A stretch of 64,000 bases of DNA from UBA10427 sp003500135 (GCA_963966275.1 CAWZYQ010000002.1:3853-67852), one strand, 5' to 3'; shown: positions 8,477 to 17,242, numbered from the stretch's first letter. Numbers and translations are program-made. Notes: generated by a model from the sequence alone, not told the origin.

Positions 8477-9523
8477 TTAAAGGATTAGCATGGCATCGCC
8501 ATAGCTGAAAAACCTGTATTTTTCTTTTATTGCTTCCTGATACGCCTCCATAATCAAATCATAACCTCCAAATGCACAGGCCATCATTAATAATGTTGAT
8601 TCGGGCATGTGAAAGTTTGTGATCAGTGCATTACAAATTTTAAATTCATATGGAGGGAAGATAAATTTGTCAGTCCAGCCTTCGCGAGGTTTTAGCCGGC
8701 CATTTGCCGAAACTGACGATTCGAGCGCCCGCATGGTGGTTGTACCTACTGAAACGACTCGTTTTTTGTGGTCGAGTGCGTTGTTCACTAATTCAACAGT
8801 AGTATCCGGAACCTGGTAATTTTCCGAGTCCATCTTGTGCTTGGTCAAATCCTCCACATCTACCGGTCGAAAACTGCCCAGACCAACATGTAAGGTGATT
8901 GGAGTTGTTTCCACACCTTTTATTTCCAAACGTTTTAAAAGTTGTTTTGTAAAATGCAGACCTGCCGTAGGCGCTGCTACTGCGCCTTCGTACTTGGCAT
9001 AAATGGTCTGGTACCTTTCTCTGTCGGAAGCTTCGGTGTTTCGCTTTATATACTTCGGAAGGGGCGTTTCACCCAATGAATGAATAATTTGCCTTAATTC
9101 CTCGTCAGTTCCGTCATATAAGAAACGGATTGTCCTACCTCTTGAGGTAGTATTATCGATCACTTCAGCAACAAGGTCACCTTCTCCAAAATATAGCTTA
9201 TTACCAACTCTGATTTTCCTAGCAGGGTCTACCAGTACATCCCAAAGCCTCATTTCTTTGTTTAGCTCTCGAAGCAGGAAAACTTCGATTTTGGCCCCTG
9301 TTTTTTCTTTATTACCATAAAGCCTGGCAGGAAAGACTTTTGTGTCGTTTACTACGATAACATCTCCATCATCGAAGTATTCGATAATGTCCTTAAATGT
9401 TTTATGTTCAATTTTACCGGTGTCCCGATGGACAACCATCATACGTGATTCATCCCTGTTTTCTGCCGGATATAATGCCACCAAACCAGCTGGCAAATCA
9501 AACTTGAATTCTGATAATTTCAT
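8477..9523 (-). CDS. queA: S-adenosylmethionine:tRNA ribosyltransferase-isomerase QueA
   Basis: Transfers and rearranges the ribose of AdoMet onto 7-aminomethyl-7-deazaguanine in tRNA to make epoxyqueuosine. It is 348 residues, the normal length. Seen: the N-terminal FDLPAGLVALYPAENRDESRMMVVHRDTG, VVNDTKVFPARLYG, AAPTAGLHFT, and LHVGLGSFRPVDVEDLTKHKMDSE, all family signatures. The C-terminal LLMMACAFGG follows NALITNFHMPEST. It has its own promoter about 54 bp upstream. Confidence 0.96.
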   Translation of the reverse strand: MKLSEFKFDLPAGLVALYPAENRDESRMMVVHRDTGKIEHKTFKDIIEYFDDGDVIVVNDTKVFPARLYGNKEKTGAKIEVFLLRELNKEMRLWDVLVDPARKIRVGNKLYFGEGDLVAEVIDNTTSRGRTIRFLYDGTDEELRQIIHSLGETPLPKYIKRNTEASDRERYQTIYAKYEGAVAAPTAGLHFTKQLLKRLEIKGVETTPITLHVGLGSFRPVDVEDLTKHKMDSENYQVPDTTVELVNNALDHKKRVVSVGTTTMRALESSVSANGRLKPREGWTDKFIFPPYEFKICNALITNFHMPESTLLMMACAFGGYDLIMEAYQEAIKEKYRFFSYGDAMLIL

Positions 9524-9576
9524 ACTTAATATTACGGTATTAGACGAAATCTAATAATTTGAAATTGAAAAGACTG

Positions 9577-9584
9577 CAAAGGTA
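9577..9584 (-). promoter_or_regulatory. Promoter -7 element of queA
   Basis: TACCTTTG on the minus strand, an exact TAnnTTTG match 54 bp from the queA ATG. The -33 region is not clear. Confidence 0.55.
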
Positions 9585-9630
9585 ATAAAAGAATAACGAA
9601 TTTTTATCAGACACAAAAAAATAAATAAAA

Positions 9631-10881
9631 TTGATTTATATAAGATTACTATTTGAGAGTATCAGATTTGCCGTAAATGCCTTGCGGGTAAATCCATTGC
9701 GCACCATCCTTTCGTTAACCGGGGTAACTATTGGTGTTTTTACCATAATAGCCGTATTAACGGTAGTAGATTCACTTGAGCGCAGTGTAAAAAACAGCTT
9801 CTCCTTTTTGGGAGCTGGAGTTATTTATGTAGAAAAGTGGCCTTTCGTCGGCAGTCCGGATTTTCCATGGTGGAAATACCTGCAAAGACCCGAAGCGACC
9901 TATGAAGAATACAAGTTTTTAGAAAAGAATGCTACCTGGCATGATGGTATTTGCATTTTTGCAATCAAAGGCAATTCAACGATCAAACACGAAAATAATA
10001 GTGTGGGCAATAAGAACCTTTTCGGGGTCACGTATGGTCATTCAGATATTTTTGAGTTAGAGTTTGAAGATGGAAGGTATTTCTCGAGGCAGGAAATTGA
10101 ACATGCCAATAATGTGGCAATAATTGGCTCCAAAGTAGCAGAGGGCCTTTTTGGAGATAACAATGCTGTGGATCAAACGATTAAAGTTAAAGGCTTAAAG
10201 TTCAGGGTTATAGGCGTGATGAAGGAAGAAGGGGAGAGTTTGCTTGATACCCCCAGTAGCGATGACAATATATTGATACCATTTAACTCTTTCAGAAAGC
10301 TTTACTATGTAGGTAAATATAATGGTATTGGTGCCAGAATTGGTCTAAAAGGTAAGGAAAGTGATGAAGACCTGGCCAATCTTGAGGGTGAAATTACCGG
10401 ATTGATGCGGATCAAGAGAGGTTTAAAGCCGAAAGAGGAAAACAATTTCGAATTGAACAGGCCTGAGGCAATAGCAAATGCCATAGGCAATGTTTTTAAA
10501 GTGCTTAAAATCGCCGGTGCAATAATTGGCGGCATATCCATGTTGATTGGAGCCGTTGGGATAGCCAATATAATGTTTGTATCGGTAAAAGAGCGTACCA
10601 ATATTATTGGTATACAAAAATCCCTGGGAGCTAAGAATTATTTTATTCTTTATCAGTTCCTTTTTGAGTCTGTGGTATTAAGCACAATAGGAGGGGGTGT
10701 CGGAATATTTCTGGTGTACCTGGTTACATTTTTGCCTACCGGAACTTTAGAGTTGATGCTTACACCGTTTAATATAATTGTTGGTGTTGGGGTTTCGGCA
10801 ATCATTGGTATGTTATCGGGTATCATTCCCGCTTCTCAGGGCGCCAATATGGATCCTGTAATTGCAATTAGAACACAATAA
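9631..10881 (+). CDS. MacB/FtsX-type ABC transporter permease
   Basis: Inner-membrane permease of the type VII ABC (MacB-like) superfamily, 416 residues. It has one TM near residues 20-42 after the NPLRTILSLTGVTIGVF opening, then a large periplasmic MacB-PCD domain (about 45-280). Three C-terminal TMs around 290-410 carry the FtsX motif with SVKERTNIIGIQKSLGAK. It would need a separate ATPase, and none is adjacent, so substrate and partner are unknown. The start is a TTG at 9631; an in-frame stop at 9622 leaves no upstream ATG, and relatives start at the same point. It is isolated between queA and recA. Confidence 0.85.
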   Translation: MIYIRLLFESIRFAVNALRVNPLRTILSLTGVTIGVFTIIAVLTVVDSLERSVKNSFSFLGAGVIYVEKWPFVGSPDFPWWKYLQRPEATYEEYKFLEKNATWHDGICIFAIKGNSTIKHENNSVGNKNLFGVTYGHSDIFELEFEDGRYFSRQEIEHANNVAIIGSKVAEGLFGDNNAVDQTIKVKGLKFRVIGVMKEEGESLLDTPSSDDNILIPFNSFRKLYYVGKYNGIGARIGLKGKESDEDLANLEGEITGLMRIKRGLKPKEENNFELNRPEAIANAIGNVFKVLKIAGAIIGGISMLIGAVGIANIMFVSVKERTNIIGIQKSLGAKNYFILYQFLFESVVLSTIGGGVGIFLVYLVTFLPTGTLELMLTPFNIIVGVGVSAIIGMLSGIIPASQGANMDPVIAIRTQ

Positions 10882-10908
10882 AAAGGAGGTTGATCAACCT
10901 CCTTTTTT
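10881..10908. terminator. Bidirectional terminator between the permease gene and recA
   Basis: Perfect palindrome AAAAGGAGGTTGA/TCAACCTCCTTTT at 10881-10906 with T runs on both strands. It serves the two convergent genes. Confidence 0.85.
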
Positions 10909-10925
10909 ATTACCAAATTGGTTTT

Positions 10926-11951
10926 TTACGCTTTTTCTGCTGTTTCCTCTGTTTCTACTCCGTTTATATGGGCCCTGATTTTCCCCTCGAGCTCTTCCAT
11001 CAGCTCAGGGTTATCTATGATCAATTGTTTTACAGCATCACGTCCTTGTCCAAGTTTGTTGTCGCTGTAGGAAAACCAGCTTCCTGATTTTTTGATAATA
11101 TTCAGCTCTACGCCCAGATCAATAATTTCACCGGCTTTAGAGATGCCTTCTCCATACATTATGTCAAACTCAACCACTTTGAAGGGAGGGGCTACTTTAT
11201 TCTTTACAACCTTTACACGGGTGCGGTTACCCATTACCTTATCGGCACTTTCCTTTATTTGCCCAATTCTCCTGATATCGAGCCTTACGGACGAGTAAAA
11301 CTTCAATGCATTACCTCCGGTAGTGGTTTCGGGGTTGCCGAACATTACACCGATTTTTTCACGTAATTGGTTGATGAAAATGCAGGAACAACCTGTTTTA
11401 TTAATTGTACCGGTAAGCTTCCTCAAGGCCTGTGACATTAACCTGGCCTGAAGGCCCATTTTTGAATCTCCCATCTCGCCTTCCAATTCACCTTTGGGTA
11501 CAAGTGCGGCAACAGAGTCAATTACAATGATATCTATAGCCCCTGACCGGATAAGGTGTTCAGTGATCTCAAGTGCCTGTTCACCATTATCAGGCTGGGA
11601 AATCAATAAATTTTCCGTATAGATACCCAGTTTTTCGGCATAAGTCTTGTCAAAGGCATGTTCAGCATCTATAATGGCTGCCAGCCCGCCTTTTTTTTGC
11701 GCTTCAGCTATGCAATGCATGGCAAGTGTGGTTTTACCCGAGGATTCCGGACCGTAAATTTCTACAATTCTGCCCCTTGGTATACCGCCTACTCCCAACG
11801 CTATGTCCAAACTGATTGAACCTGTTGAGATTGCCGGAACATCAACAATGTGCTCATCACTGAGTTTCATTACTGTTCCTTTACCAAAGGTTTTTTCAAG
11901 TTTATCTATTGTAAGTTGTAGTGCTTTTAGCTTTTCGTTCTTTTCACTCAT
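10926..11951 (-). CDS. recA: Recombinase RecA
   Basis: ATP-dependent strand-exchange protein for homologous recombination and, where LexA exists, its co-protease. It is 341 residues. Seen: Walker A GPESSGKT at 67-74, EHAFD, the QPDNGEQALEI region, Walker B IIVIDSVAAL, loop L1 EGEMGDSKMGLQARLMSQALRKL, and loop L2 FINQLREKIGVMFGNPETTTGG. The C-terminal tail is short and acidic. It is monocistronic with its own promoter, which overlaps a 20-bp palindrome. Confidence 0.98.
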   Translation of the reverse strand: MSEKNEKLKALQLTIDKLEKTFGKGTVMKLSDEHIVDVPAISTGSISLDIALGVGGIPRGRIVEIYGPESSGKTTLAMHCIAEAQKKGGLAAIIDAEHAFDKTYAEKLGIYTENLLISQPDNGEQALEITEHLIRSGAIDIIVIDSVAALVPKGELEGEMGDSKMGLQARLMSQALRKLTGTINKTGCSCIFINQLREKIGVMFGNPETTTGGNALKFYSSVRLDIRRIGQIKESADKVMGNRTRVKVVKNKVAPPFKVVEFDIMYGEGISKAGEIIDLGVELNIIKKSGSWFSYSDNKLGQGRDAVKQLIIDNPELMEELEGKIRAHINGVETEETAEKA

Positions 11952-11991
11952 ATCTGTAAATGAAATTGTGGTGTTAAATTTATAGCCTACG

Positions 11992-11999
11992 CAAAAATA
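11992..11999 (-). promoter_or_regulatory. Promoter -7 element of recA
   Basis: TATTTTTG on the minus strand, an exact TAnnTTTG match 41 bp from the recA ATG. The spacer region upstream is occupied by the palindrome at 12002-12021. Confidence 0.6.
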
Positions 12000-12001
12000 A
12001 G

Positions 12002-12021
12002 AAAAGTGATCGATTACTTTT
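12002..12021. promoter_or_regulatory. Candidate operator in the recA promoter
   Basis: AAAAGTGATCGATTACTTTT is a 20-bp palindrome around ATCGAT with a single mismatched pair. It begins 3 bp upstream of the recA -7 element, exactly where a repressor would block RNA polymerase. An SOS (LexA-type) operator is the natural guess for recA. I know of no defined SOS box of this sequence for this group. Confidence 0.45.
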
Positions 12022-12119
12022 CCGGGCTTACTTTTTATATTTTCACAAATCTATTATTTACGATTATTTATTCCTAAATTTATTAGTATTATTTGCAATA
12101 ATATTAGTTGAATAAATCA

Positions 12120-13154
12120 ATGAAGCTACTTAATCGTTTTTTTTTACTCATTTTTTTAGCTTTAATTATTCTTTCAGCTTTTAACTGGGAACTTATATCG
12201 TATGCGATAAGCCAGGCAAGGGGTCAGTTGTATATCGTTAACAACGCCATGCCCATTACACAAGTTCTCAACAATGATTCCTTTGAAGATTCTGTTAAAC
12301 AGAAGGTACGGTTGGTCCAGGATGTGAGATCATTTGCCTTTCATCAACTCGGTTTAAATAAGAATGAAAACTACACAACATATTTTGATCAGAAAGGTCG
12401 TGAATTGATGTATGTGGTTACAGCGTGCAAGCCTTATCAGCTTGAAGCACACGAGTGGGAGTTTCCAATATTGGGCGCTTTTTCCTACAAAGGTTTTTTT
12501 GATGAAGACAAAGCTGTGGAAGAGGCTGAAAAATTGGAAAAGCAGGGGCTGGATGTCAATATCCGAAATGCAGGAGGGTGGTCCACCTTAGGATGGTTTA
12601 AGGACCCCATTTTATCGGGCATGCTCAATCGTAATGAGGCATTGCTTGCAGAGCTTATTATACATGAGCTCACACATGGCACATTATTTGTAAAAGATAG
12701 CCTGCGGTTCAATGAAAGCCTGGCCACTTTTGTCGGTGTTGAAGGAACTAAACGGTATCTTGCTGAATATTTTGGCGATTCTTCAGATATTACTGTACGT
12801 TATAACAAGCATTTGGAAGAAAAGGCTATTTTTCAGCAGTATGTGCAAAATCAAGCGAAAAATCTACAGCAACTATATCAAAGTATGAATGACAGTTTAA
12901 GTATGTCAAAAAGGGAAAAGCTAAAAAATGGATTTTTTACGGATTTTGTTCAGGGGATTGAAGCATTGCCTCTGGAAAATAAAGAAGATCTGATTGCATA
13001 TTACAGTACACGCAAACTTAATAATACTTTCTTTATGAGATATATAAGGTATCGTGGAGATATACCTAAATTGCAAAAAATGCTGCAAGAGGATTATAAT
13101 GAACGATTACCTGATATGATTGCTGACCTCAAGAAAAAATTCAAATCTTTATGA
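12120..13154 (+). CDS. Putative zinc aminopeptidase (DUF2265-type), membrane anchored
   Basis: About 344 residues from the ATG at 12120. A TTG four codons earlier is possible but less likely. The hydrophobic N-terminus (residues about 5-22) is a signal anchor or signal peptide, so the body is probably periplasmic. HELTHGTLF (nucleotides about 12664-12690) is a gluzincin-type HExxH zinc motif. Downstream NESLATFVGVEG supplies the third, glutamate ligand. This matches the putative aminopeptidase family PF10023. The substrate is unknown. Its stop overlaps the start of the next gene by 4 bp, so the two are translationally coupled. Confidence 0.8.
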   Translation: MKLLNRFFLLIFLALIILSAFNWELISYAISQARGQLYIVNNAMPITQVLNNDSFEDSVKQKVRLVQDVRSFAFHQLGLNKNENYTTYFDQKGRELMYVVTACKPYQLEAHEWEFPILGAFSYKGFFDEDKAVEEAEKLEKQGLDVNIRNAGGWSTLGWFKDPILSGMLNRNEALLAELIIHELTHGTLFVKDSLRFNESLATFVGVEGTKRYLAEYFGDSSDITVRYNKHLEEKAIFQQYVQNQAKNLQQLYQSMNDSLSMSKREKLKNGFFTDFVQGIEALPLENKEDLIAYYSTRKLNNTFFMRYIRYRGDIPKLQKMLQEDYNERLPDMIADLKKKFKSL

Positions 13155-13957
13155 TCATGAACAAAGTAATGGGATACCTACTGATTGGTGCGTCCATAAT
13201 TACGGCAGCATTTACACTTGAGATAAATAAATGGCGTAGTGTACCCCAGAAGGTGATCCAGCCCGGGGAATTTATGAAATACAGGGTTCATTATGGTTTT
13301 ATAAATGCCGGTGAAGCAACTATGGCGATAAGTGATGATATCCACATAATGAACGGCAGGCCATGTTATAAAGTAGACGTCAAAGGCAATAGCACCGGCC
13401 TTTTTGATATGATAACGCGCGTAAGAGATAATTGGGGGACCTATTTGGATACGCAGGCAATTGTGTCACAACGCTTTTATCAGTCAATTGCCGAGGGGAG
13501 GTATCGTAAAAAGGAAATCATTGATTTTGACCATCAGAATAAAAAAGCCATTGTGCACCGCTTAGACGACCATACCGGTGAACTGATAAAAAAAGTTGAT
13601 TTCGAAATACCAAAATATGTTCAGGACATTGTAAGCGGATATTATTATTTAAGGACATTTGATTTCGATACCCTGGATGCCAACGAAATCTTCCAGTTGA
13701 AAGGGTTTTATGACGACACTACCTATCACCTGAATGTCCAGTACCTGGGCACGAAGAAGCTTAAAACAAAAGTAGGTGAGTACGAATCTATCGTTATATC
13801 ACCAATTATGCCCAAAAACTCATTTTTTTCAGGTAAAAACCCTGTAAAAGGGTATATTTCCAATGATGAAAAAAAGATTCCACTTAAAGTGAAAGCCGAG
13901 TTGCTAATTGGCTCTATTGAAATTGATATAACGGAATACAGGTCTGGTGGGAAATAA
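13151..13957 (+). CDS. DUF3108 domain protein, exported
   Basis: 268 residues with an N-terminal hydrophobic segment (about residues 6-22) that looks like a signal peptide or anchor. The rest fits DUF3108, a periplasmic/outer-membrane-associated family. Seen: GEFMKYRVHYGFINAGEATM, YKVDVKGNSTGLFDMITRVRDNW, and YVQDIVSGYYYLRTFDFD. The function of the family is unknown. It overlaps the zinc peptidase gene by ATGA. The pairing suggests that the two act together in the envelope, which is inference. Confidence 0.82.
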   Translation: MIMNKVMGYLLIGASIITAAFTLEINKWRSVPQKVIQPGEFMKYRVHYGFINAGEATMAISDDIHIMNGRPCYKVDVKGNSTGLFDMITRVRDNWGTYLDTQAIVSQRFYQSIAEGRYRKKEIIDFDHQNKKAIVHRLDDHTGELIKKVDFEIPKYVQDIVSGYYYLRTFDFDTLDANEIFQLKGFYDDTTYHLNVQYLGTKKLKTKVGEYESIVISPIMPKNSFFSGKNPVKGYISNDEKKIPLKVKAELLIGSIEIDITEYRSGGK

Positions 13958-14091
13958 ATGGAGGTGCCTTTGTCATTTCAAAATGAACTGTAAATTAATT
14001 TATTGTTATGCATTATGTTTGTAGTTTAAAGATGTTTTCAATTTATAAAAGTCTTATATTAATTTGGCTGCCGACAACTTAATATATAAAA

Positions 14092-14781
14092 ATGGGAAGT
14101 AGTAAAAACCAGCGTATTCTCGTTGTAGATGATGATCCGGATATTCAGGAACTATTAAAATACAACCTAAAAAAAGAAGGGTATGACGTTAAGACAGTTT
14201 CCGACGGTATAAAAGCTGTGGAAGTGGCCAAAAACTTTATCCCCGACCTCATTTTGTTAGACATCATGATGCCGGTGCAAGACGGCGTGGAAACCTGTCG
14301 ACAAATTCGGGAATTGCCTGAAATGAACGGTACTTACATCATTTTCCTGACTGCACGTTCCGAAGAGTATTCAGAAGTGGCAGCTTTTGATATCGGAGCG
14401 GATGATTACATCACCAAGCCAATAAAGCCAAGGGCTTTAATGAGCCGGATTGCTGCCATGTTTCGAAGAGGCACAGAAAAGAAAAAAGATATTTCGAGCA
14501 TAGCGGCAGGGGAATTAATTATTGACAAGACCAGCTATACGGTCACATATCAGGGCAAGCAAATCACCCTGCCCAAAAAGGAATTCGAACTGCTTTACTT
14601 CCTGGCCCAAAACCCTAATCAGGTTTTTAGTCGCGATGACCTATTAAAAAACATTTGGGGAACTGATGTCTATGTACTGGCAAGAACAGTGGATGTGCAT
14701 ATCAGAAAGGTTAGGGAAAAAATCGGTGATGGTTTTATTAAAACCGTGAAAGGTGTTGGATATAAATTTGAGGAGAACTAA
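14092..14781 (+). CDS. OmpR/PhoB-family response regulator
   Basis: 229 residues. The N-terminal receiver has the acidic pair in VVDDDPD, phosphoacceptor aspartate in DLILLDIMMP, the FLTAR threonine and the ITKPIKP lysine. The C-terminal winged helix has LPKKEFELLYFLAQNPNQVFSRDDLL and RTVDVHIRKVREKIG, as in PhoB/OmpR DNA-binding domains. It lies 6 bp upstream of the sensor kinase gene. By pairing and kinase architecture it is PhoB-like, but no phosphate-transport genes are nearby to confirm the signal. Confidence 0.92.
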   Translation: MGSSKNQRILVVDDDPDIQELLKYNLKKEGYDVKTVSDGIKAVEVAKNFIPDLILLDIMMPVQDGVETCRQIRELPEMNGTYIIFLTARSEEYSEVAAFDIGADDYITKPIKPRALMSRIAAMFRRGTEKKKDISSIAAGELIIDKTSYTVTYQGKQITLPKKEFELLYFLAQNPNQVFSRDDLLKNIWGTDVYVLARTVDVHIRKVREKIGDGFIKTVKGVGYKFEEN

Positions 14782-14787
14782 ACATAT

Positions 14788-15879
14788 ATGTTGGCAAATG
14801 CAAGAGTTGTAGCTTTATTGCTGGCACTTTCAGTAGCTGTTATTACTACTTCATTCCTTACTTTAGTGGAAGGTATTTCACTTATCACGCTTATCTTGTG
14901 TTTTGTCCTTTCATTTTCAAGTTCTTACATCCTATCATTTATCACACTTGAGTTTTTCATTTTTGGCGAGATTAACAAAATATATGATCGCCTGAATGCA
15001 CTTAAAAGTGAAAACCTGTCACGTATTCAATTCCAACAACGCAAAAGAGGAGGATCGAACCCGATATCTAAAATAAACGACGAGATTTTCACCTATGCCG
15101 AAGTAAAACAAAGGGAAATAGAAGAGCTCAAGCGTTCAGAAGAATTTCGTCGACAATTTATAGCTGATATTTCGCATGAGCTGAAAACACCAATTTTTGC
15201 TGCTCAGGGATTTGTACATACCTTACTTGATGGCGCTGTGAAAGATAAGACAGTAAGGACAAAATTTTTGAAAAAGGCAGCTAAATCGCTGGATGGACTG
15301 GACACCTTAGTACAGGATTTGTTGACGATTTCTCAAATGGAAACGGGTACCATCAAAATGCAATTCAGCCATTTTAATTTATATAAGCTCATCTGCGAGG
15401 TTTTTGATCAGTTCGAAAGTAAAGCAGATAAAAAAGACATTCAGCTTATGATGGATGCCAATATAGATAAAGAGGCCTTCGTTTATGCTGATGAAGAGAA
15501 AATCTACAGGGTATTGCTGAACTTAATTTCTAATGCTTTAAAATACAAAAGGGAAGAAGAAGCAAGTTTTGTAACTATTAATGCACAAAGAACCGGTGAT
15601 GGCTGGGTAGAGGTAAATGTAGCGGATAATGGTGTGGGCATTCCGAAAGAAGATATCATGCGCATATTCGAGCGTTTTTACCGCGTTGATAAATCGAGAT
15701 CTAAAGACAAAGGTGGTACGGGACTGGGTTTGTCCATAGTAAAACACGTGTTAGAAAAACATAACTCCAACATTAAAGTCATTAGCCAGGTGGGCAAAGG
15801 GTCTGTGTTTTACTTCAAATTAAAAGAAGGTAAACCCGAAGAAATAGGTATGGAACTGGAAAAAACGGCCAAACCTTAA
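14788..15879 (+). CDS. PhoR-like sensor histidine kinase
   Basis: 363-residue inner-membrane kinase. It has two close TM segments (about 6-26 and 30-53) with almost no periplasmic loop, then a short linker. The HisKA domain follows with ISHELKTPIFAAQGF, and the HATPase_c domain has N-box LLNLISNALKY, G1 VNVADNGVGI and G2 KGGTGLGLSI. It has no PAS domain. The tiny sensor region suggests intramembrane sensing or sensing through a partner protein, as in PhoR. It is cotranscribed with the response regulator. Confidence 0.92.
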   Translation: MLANARVVALLLALSVAVITTSFLTLVEGISLITLILCFVLSFSSSYILSFITLEFFIFGEINKIYDRLNALKSENLSRIQFQQRKRGGSNPISKINDEIFTYAEVKQREIEELKRSEEFRRQFIADISHELKTPIFAAQGFVHTLLDGAVKDKTVRTKFLKKAAKSLDGLDTLVQDLLTISQMETGTIKMQFSHFNLYKLICEVFDQFESKADKKDIQLMMDANIDKEAFVYADEEKIYRVLLNLISNALKYKREEEASFVTINAQRTGDGWVEVNVADNGVGIPKEDIMRIFERFYRVDKSRSKDKGGTGLGLSIVKHVLEKHNSNIKVISQVGKGSVFYFKLKEGKPEEIGMELEKTAKP

Positions 15880-16030
15880 AGTTTATACCTATTCCAGTCC
15901 CGAATTATTGATCATTTCTTAATTATCCCTATATATTCTTTCTATGTACAAGGAAACAGAATATGTTAGACCGACAGCCATCATGAGGGCTATCAAAAAA
16001 AAATTGCGATTAAAAAAAGCATAACACATT

Positions 16031-16038
16031 TAAATTTG
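16031..16038 (+). promoter_or_regulatory. Likely promoter -7 element of the pseudouridine synthase gene
   Basis: TAAATTTG, an exact TAnnTTTG match about 147 bp upstream of the ATG at 16185. The rest of 15880-16184 shows no gene. The leader would be about 140 nt with no recognised structure. Confidence 0.4.
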
Positions 16039-16184
16039 GTTGTAAAATCTCATTTCAAGGACATCAAAAAAAATCAATATTCGCAAAAATCTTGTGATGT
16101 AAGGGTTTTATCAAAACACAACTTTTATAAACCTCTGTAAAACAAGTAAATATGCATGAAATACTGAAGTGACAATTGCAATTT

Positions 16185-16898
16185 ATGAAAAAAATTGATT
16201 TACACAAATTAATCCTATTTGAAAACGATGATTTCCTGGTGGCCAACAAGCCTTCGGGGGTAGCTACACTTGAAGACAGGGCGAGTAACATCAATATGCT
16301 GGAAGAGGTACGAAAGATCCATAAAAAGGCAAGTGCATGTCACCGGATTGACAAAGAAACCAGCGGGGTTCTGGCATTCGCCAAAAACCCGGAGGCTTAC
16401 CGCCATCTCAATTTACAATTCGAGCATCGACATGTGGTAAAAGTATATCATGCCATGGTCGATGGGGTAGTGGAATATGATGGGGAAGAATGTCAAATGC
16501 CATTAAAAACTTCTTCATCAGGTTACGTTAAAATTGACCCGATGGAAGGCAAAGAGGCGTATACTATTTTTAATTCTCTAAAGTTGTTTAAGTCACATAC
16601 GCTGGTTGAGTGCTGGCCATATACCGGCCGCATGCACCAAATAAGGGTCCATCTTTCATATCTGGGCAGCCCAATCACTGCCGATCATACCTATGGAGGC
16701 AAAGATTTCTATTTATCTTCATATAAGAGGGACTTTAATGTAAAAAAATGGACTGAAGAAAGGCCGTTAATCAGTCGATTAGCTCTACACGCACACTCCC
16801 TAAGCTTTGATTTGATGAATGGCGAAAAGGTCAAAGTAGAAGCGCCCTATCCAAAGGATCTTAAGGCGTTGTTACATCAAATGAAGAAATACTCATAA
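16185..16898 (+). CDS. RluA-family pseudouridine synthase
   Basis: About 237 residues from the ATG at 16185; a TTG at 16176 is less likely. It isomerises uridine in rRNA or tRNA. Seen: the family entry VANKPSGVATL, the catalytic HRIDKETSGVLAFAKN with the essential aspartate, KVYHAMVDG, and the late motif CWPYTGRMHQIRVHLSYLGSPITADHTYGG. It has no N-terminal S4 domain, which fits RluA/RluC-like short members such as TruC or RluA. The exact target cannot be read from sequence. Confidence 0.9.
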   Translation: MKKIDLHKLILFENDDFLVANKPSGVATLEDRASNINMLEEVRKIHKKASACHRIDKETSGVLAFAKNPEAYRHLNLQFEHRHVVKVYHAMVDGVVEYDGEECQMPLKTSSSGYVKIDPMEGKEAYTIFNSLKLFKSHTLVECWPYTGRMHQIRVHLSYLGSPITADHTYGGKDFYLSSYKRDFNVKKWTEERPLISRLALHAHSLSFDLMNGEKVKVEAPYPKDLKALLHQMKKYS

Positions 16899-16936
16899 AA
16901 AAGAAGAGAAGGCATTCTAAAAAAGAATACCTTCTC
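16896..16936 (-). terminator. Intrinsic terminator of small RNA B
   Basis: Arms 16936-16925 and 16917-16906 pair over 12 positions with one mismatch. On the minus strand a T-rich run follows (16905-16896). The plus strand has no T run after the stem, so it ends a minus-strand transcript although no minus-strand protein gene is nearby. Confidence 0.65.
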
Positions 16937-16989
16937 ATCAACCAAACCCAAAAATTAAACAGCCATGAAATAAAGGGATTTACATCCTT
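16898..16989 (-). ncRNA. Candidate orphan small RNA B (about 90 nt), sister of RNA A
   Basis: This is a minus-strand unit between two plus-strand genes: promoter TATATTTG at 17003-16996, about 90 nt, then a terminator. A 5' hairpin pairs AAAGGAT with ATCC(C)TTT. A U-rich linker holds AATTTTTGGGTTTGGTTG (16956-16939), and then comes the terminator stem. The linker core matches the one in RNA A (5233-5250) over nearly its whole length, and the order of elements is identical. No reading frame fits. The function is unknown. Confidence 0.5.
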
Positions 16990-16995
16990 TGATTT

Positions 16996-17003
16996 CAAAT
17001 ATA
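16996..17003 (-). promoter_or_regulatory. Promoter -7 element of small RNA B
   Basis: TATATTTG on the minus strand, an exact TAnnTTTG match. No protein gene lies downstream on this strand for several kilobases. A clear -33 element is lacking. Confidence 0.45.
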
Positions 17004-17155
17004 TATACGACAGGGCTACAAGAAGTGACTAAAAAAATCTAATGTATTCGATTAAATGTTTTAAATACTGTACCAACTGCTTATATCCACTGATGAATGC
17101 TATATCTGCGTACGAAATTAAAAATGTATTTCTCCTAGGCTTTTTTTTATAAATG

Positions 17156-17187
17156 GTTGGATTTCTGTGAAATAAACTCTATTTTTG
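17156..17187 (+). promoter_or_regulatory. Promoter of the rplM-rpsI-rpsB operon
   Basis: GTTG at 17156-17159, a 20-bp spacer, then TATTTTTG at 17180-17187. Transcription would start near 17192. Confidence 0.65.
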
Positions 17188-17189
17188 CG

Positions 17190-17204
17190 TCCCGATTTTC
17201 GGGA
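17190..17204 (+). promoter_or_regulatory. Hairpin at the 5' end of the rplM leader
   Basis: TCCCGA, loop TTT, TCGGGA, right at the predicted transcript start and about 40 nt before the rplM GTG. It could stabilise the 5' end or be part of an autoregulatory ribosomal-protein leader. It is too short to assign to a known leader class. Confidence 0.35.
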
Positions 17205-17242
17205 AATAGTAATTGTTCAATTCTAATAAAGTTAAATTATTT

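Noticed and set aside
9597..9631. Upstream ATG for the permease gene
   Set aside because: An in-frame TAA at 9622-9624 closes the frame, leaving TTG at 9631 as the only reasonable start codon.
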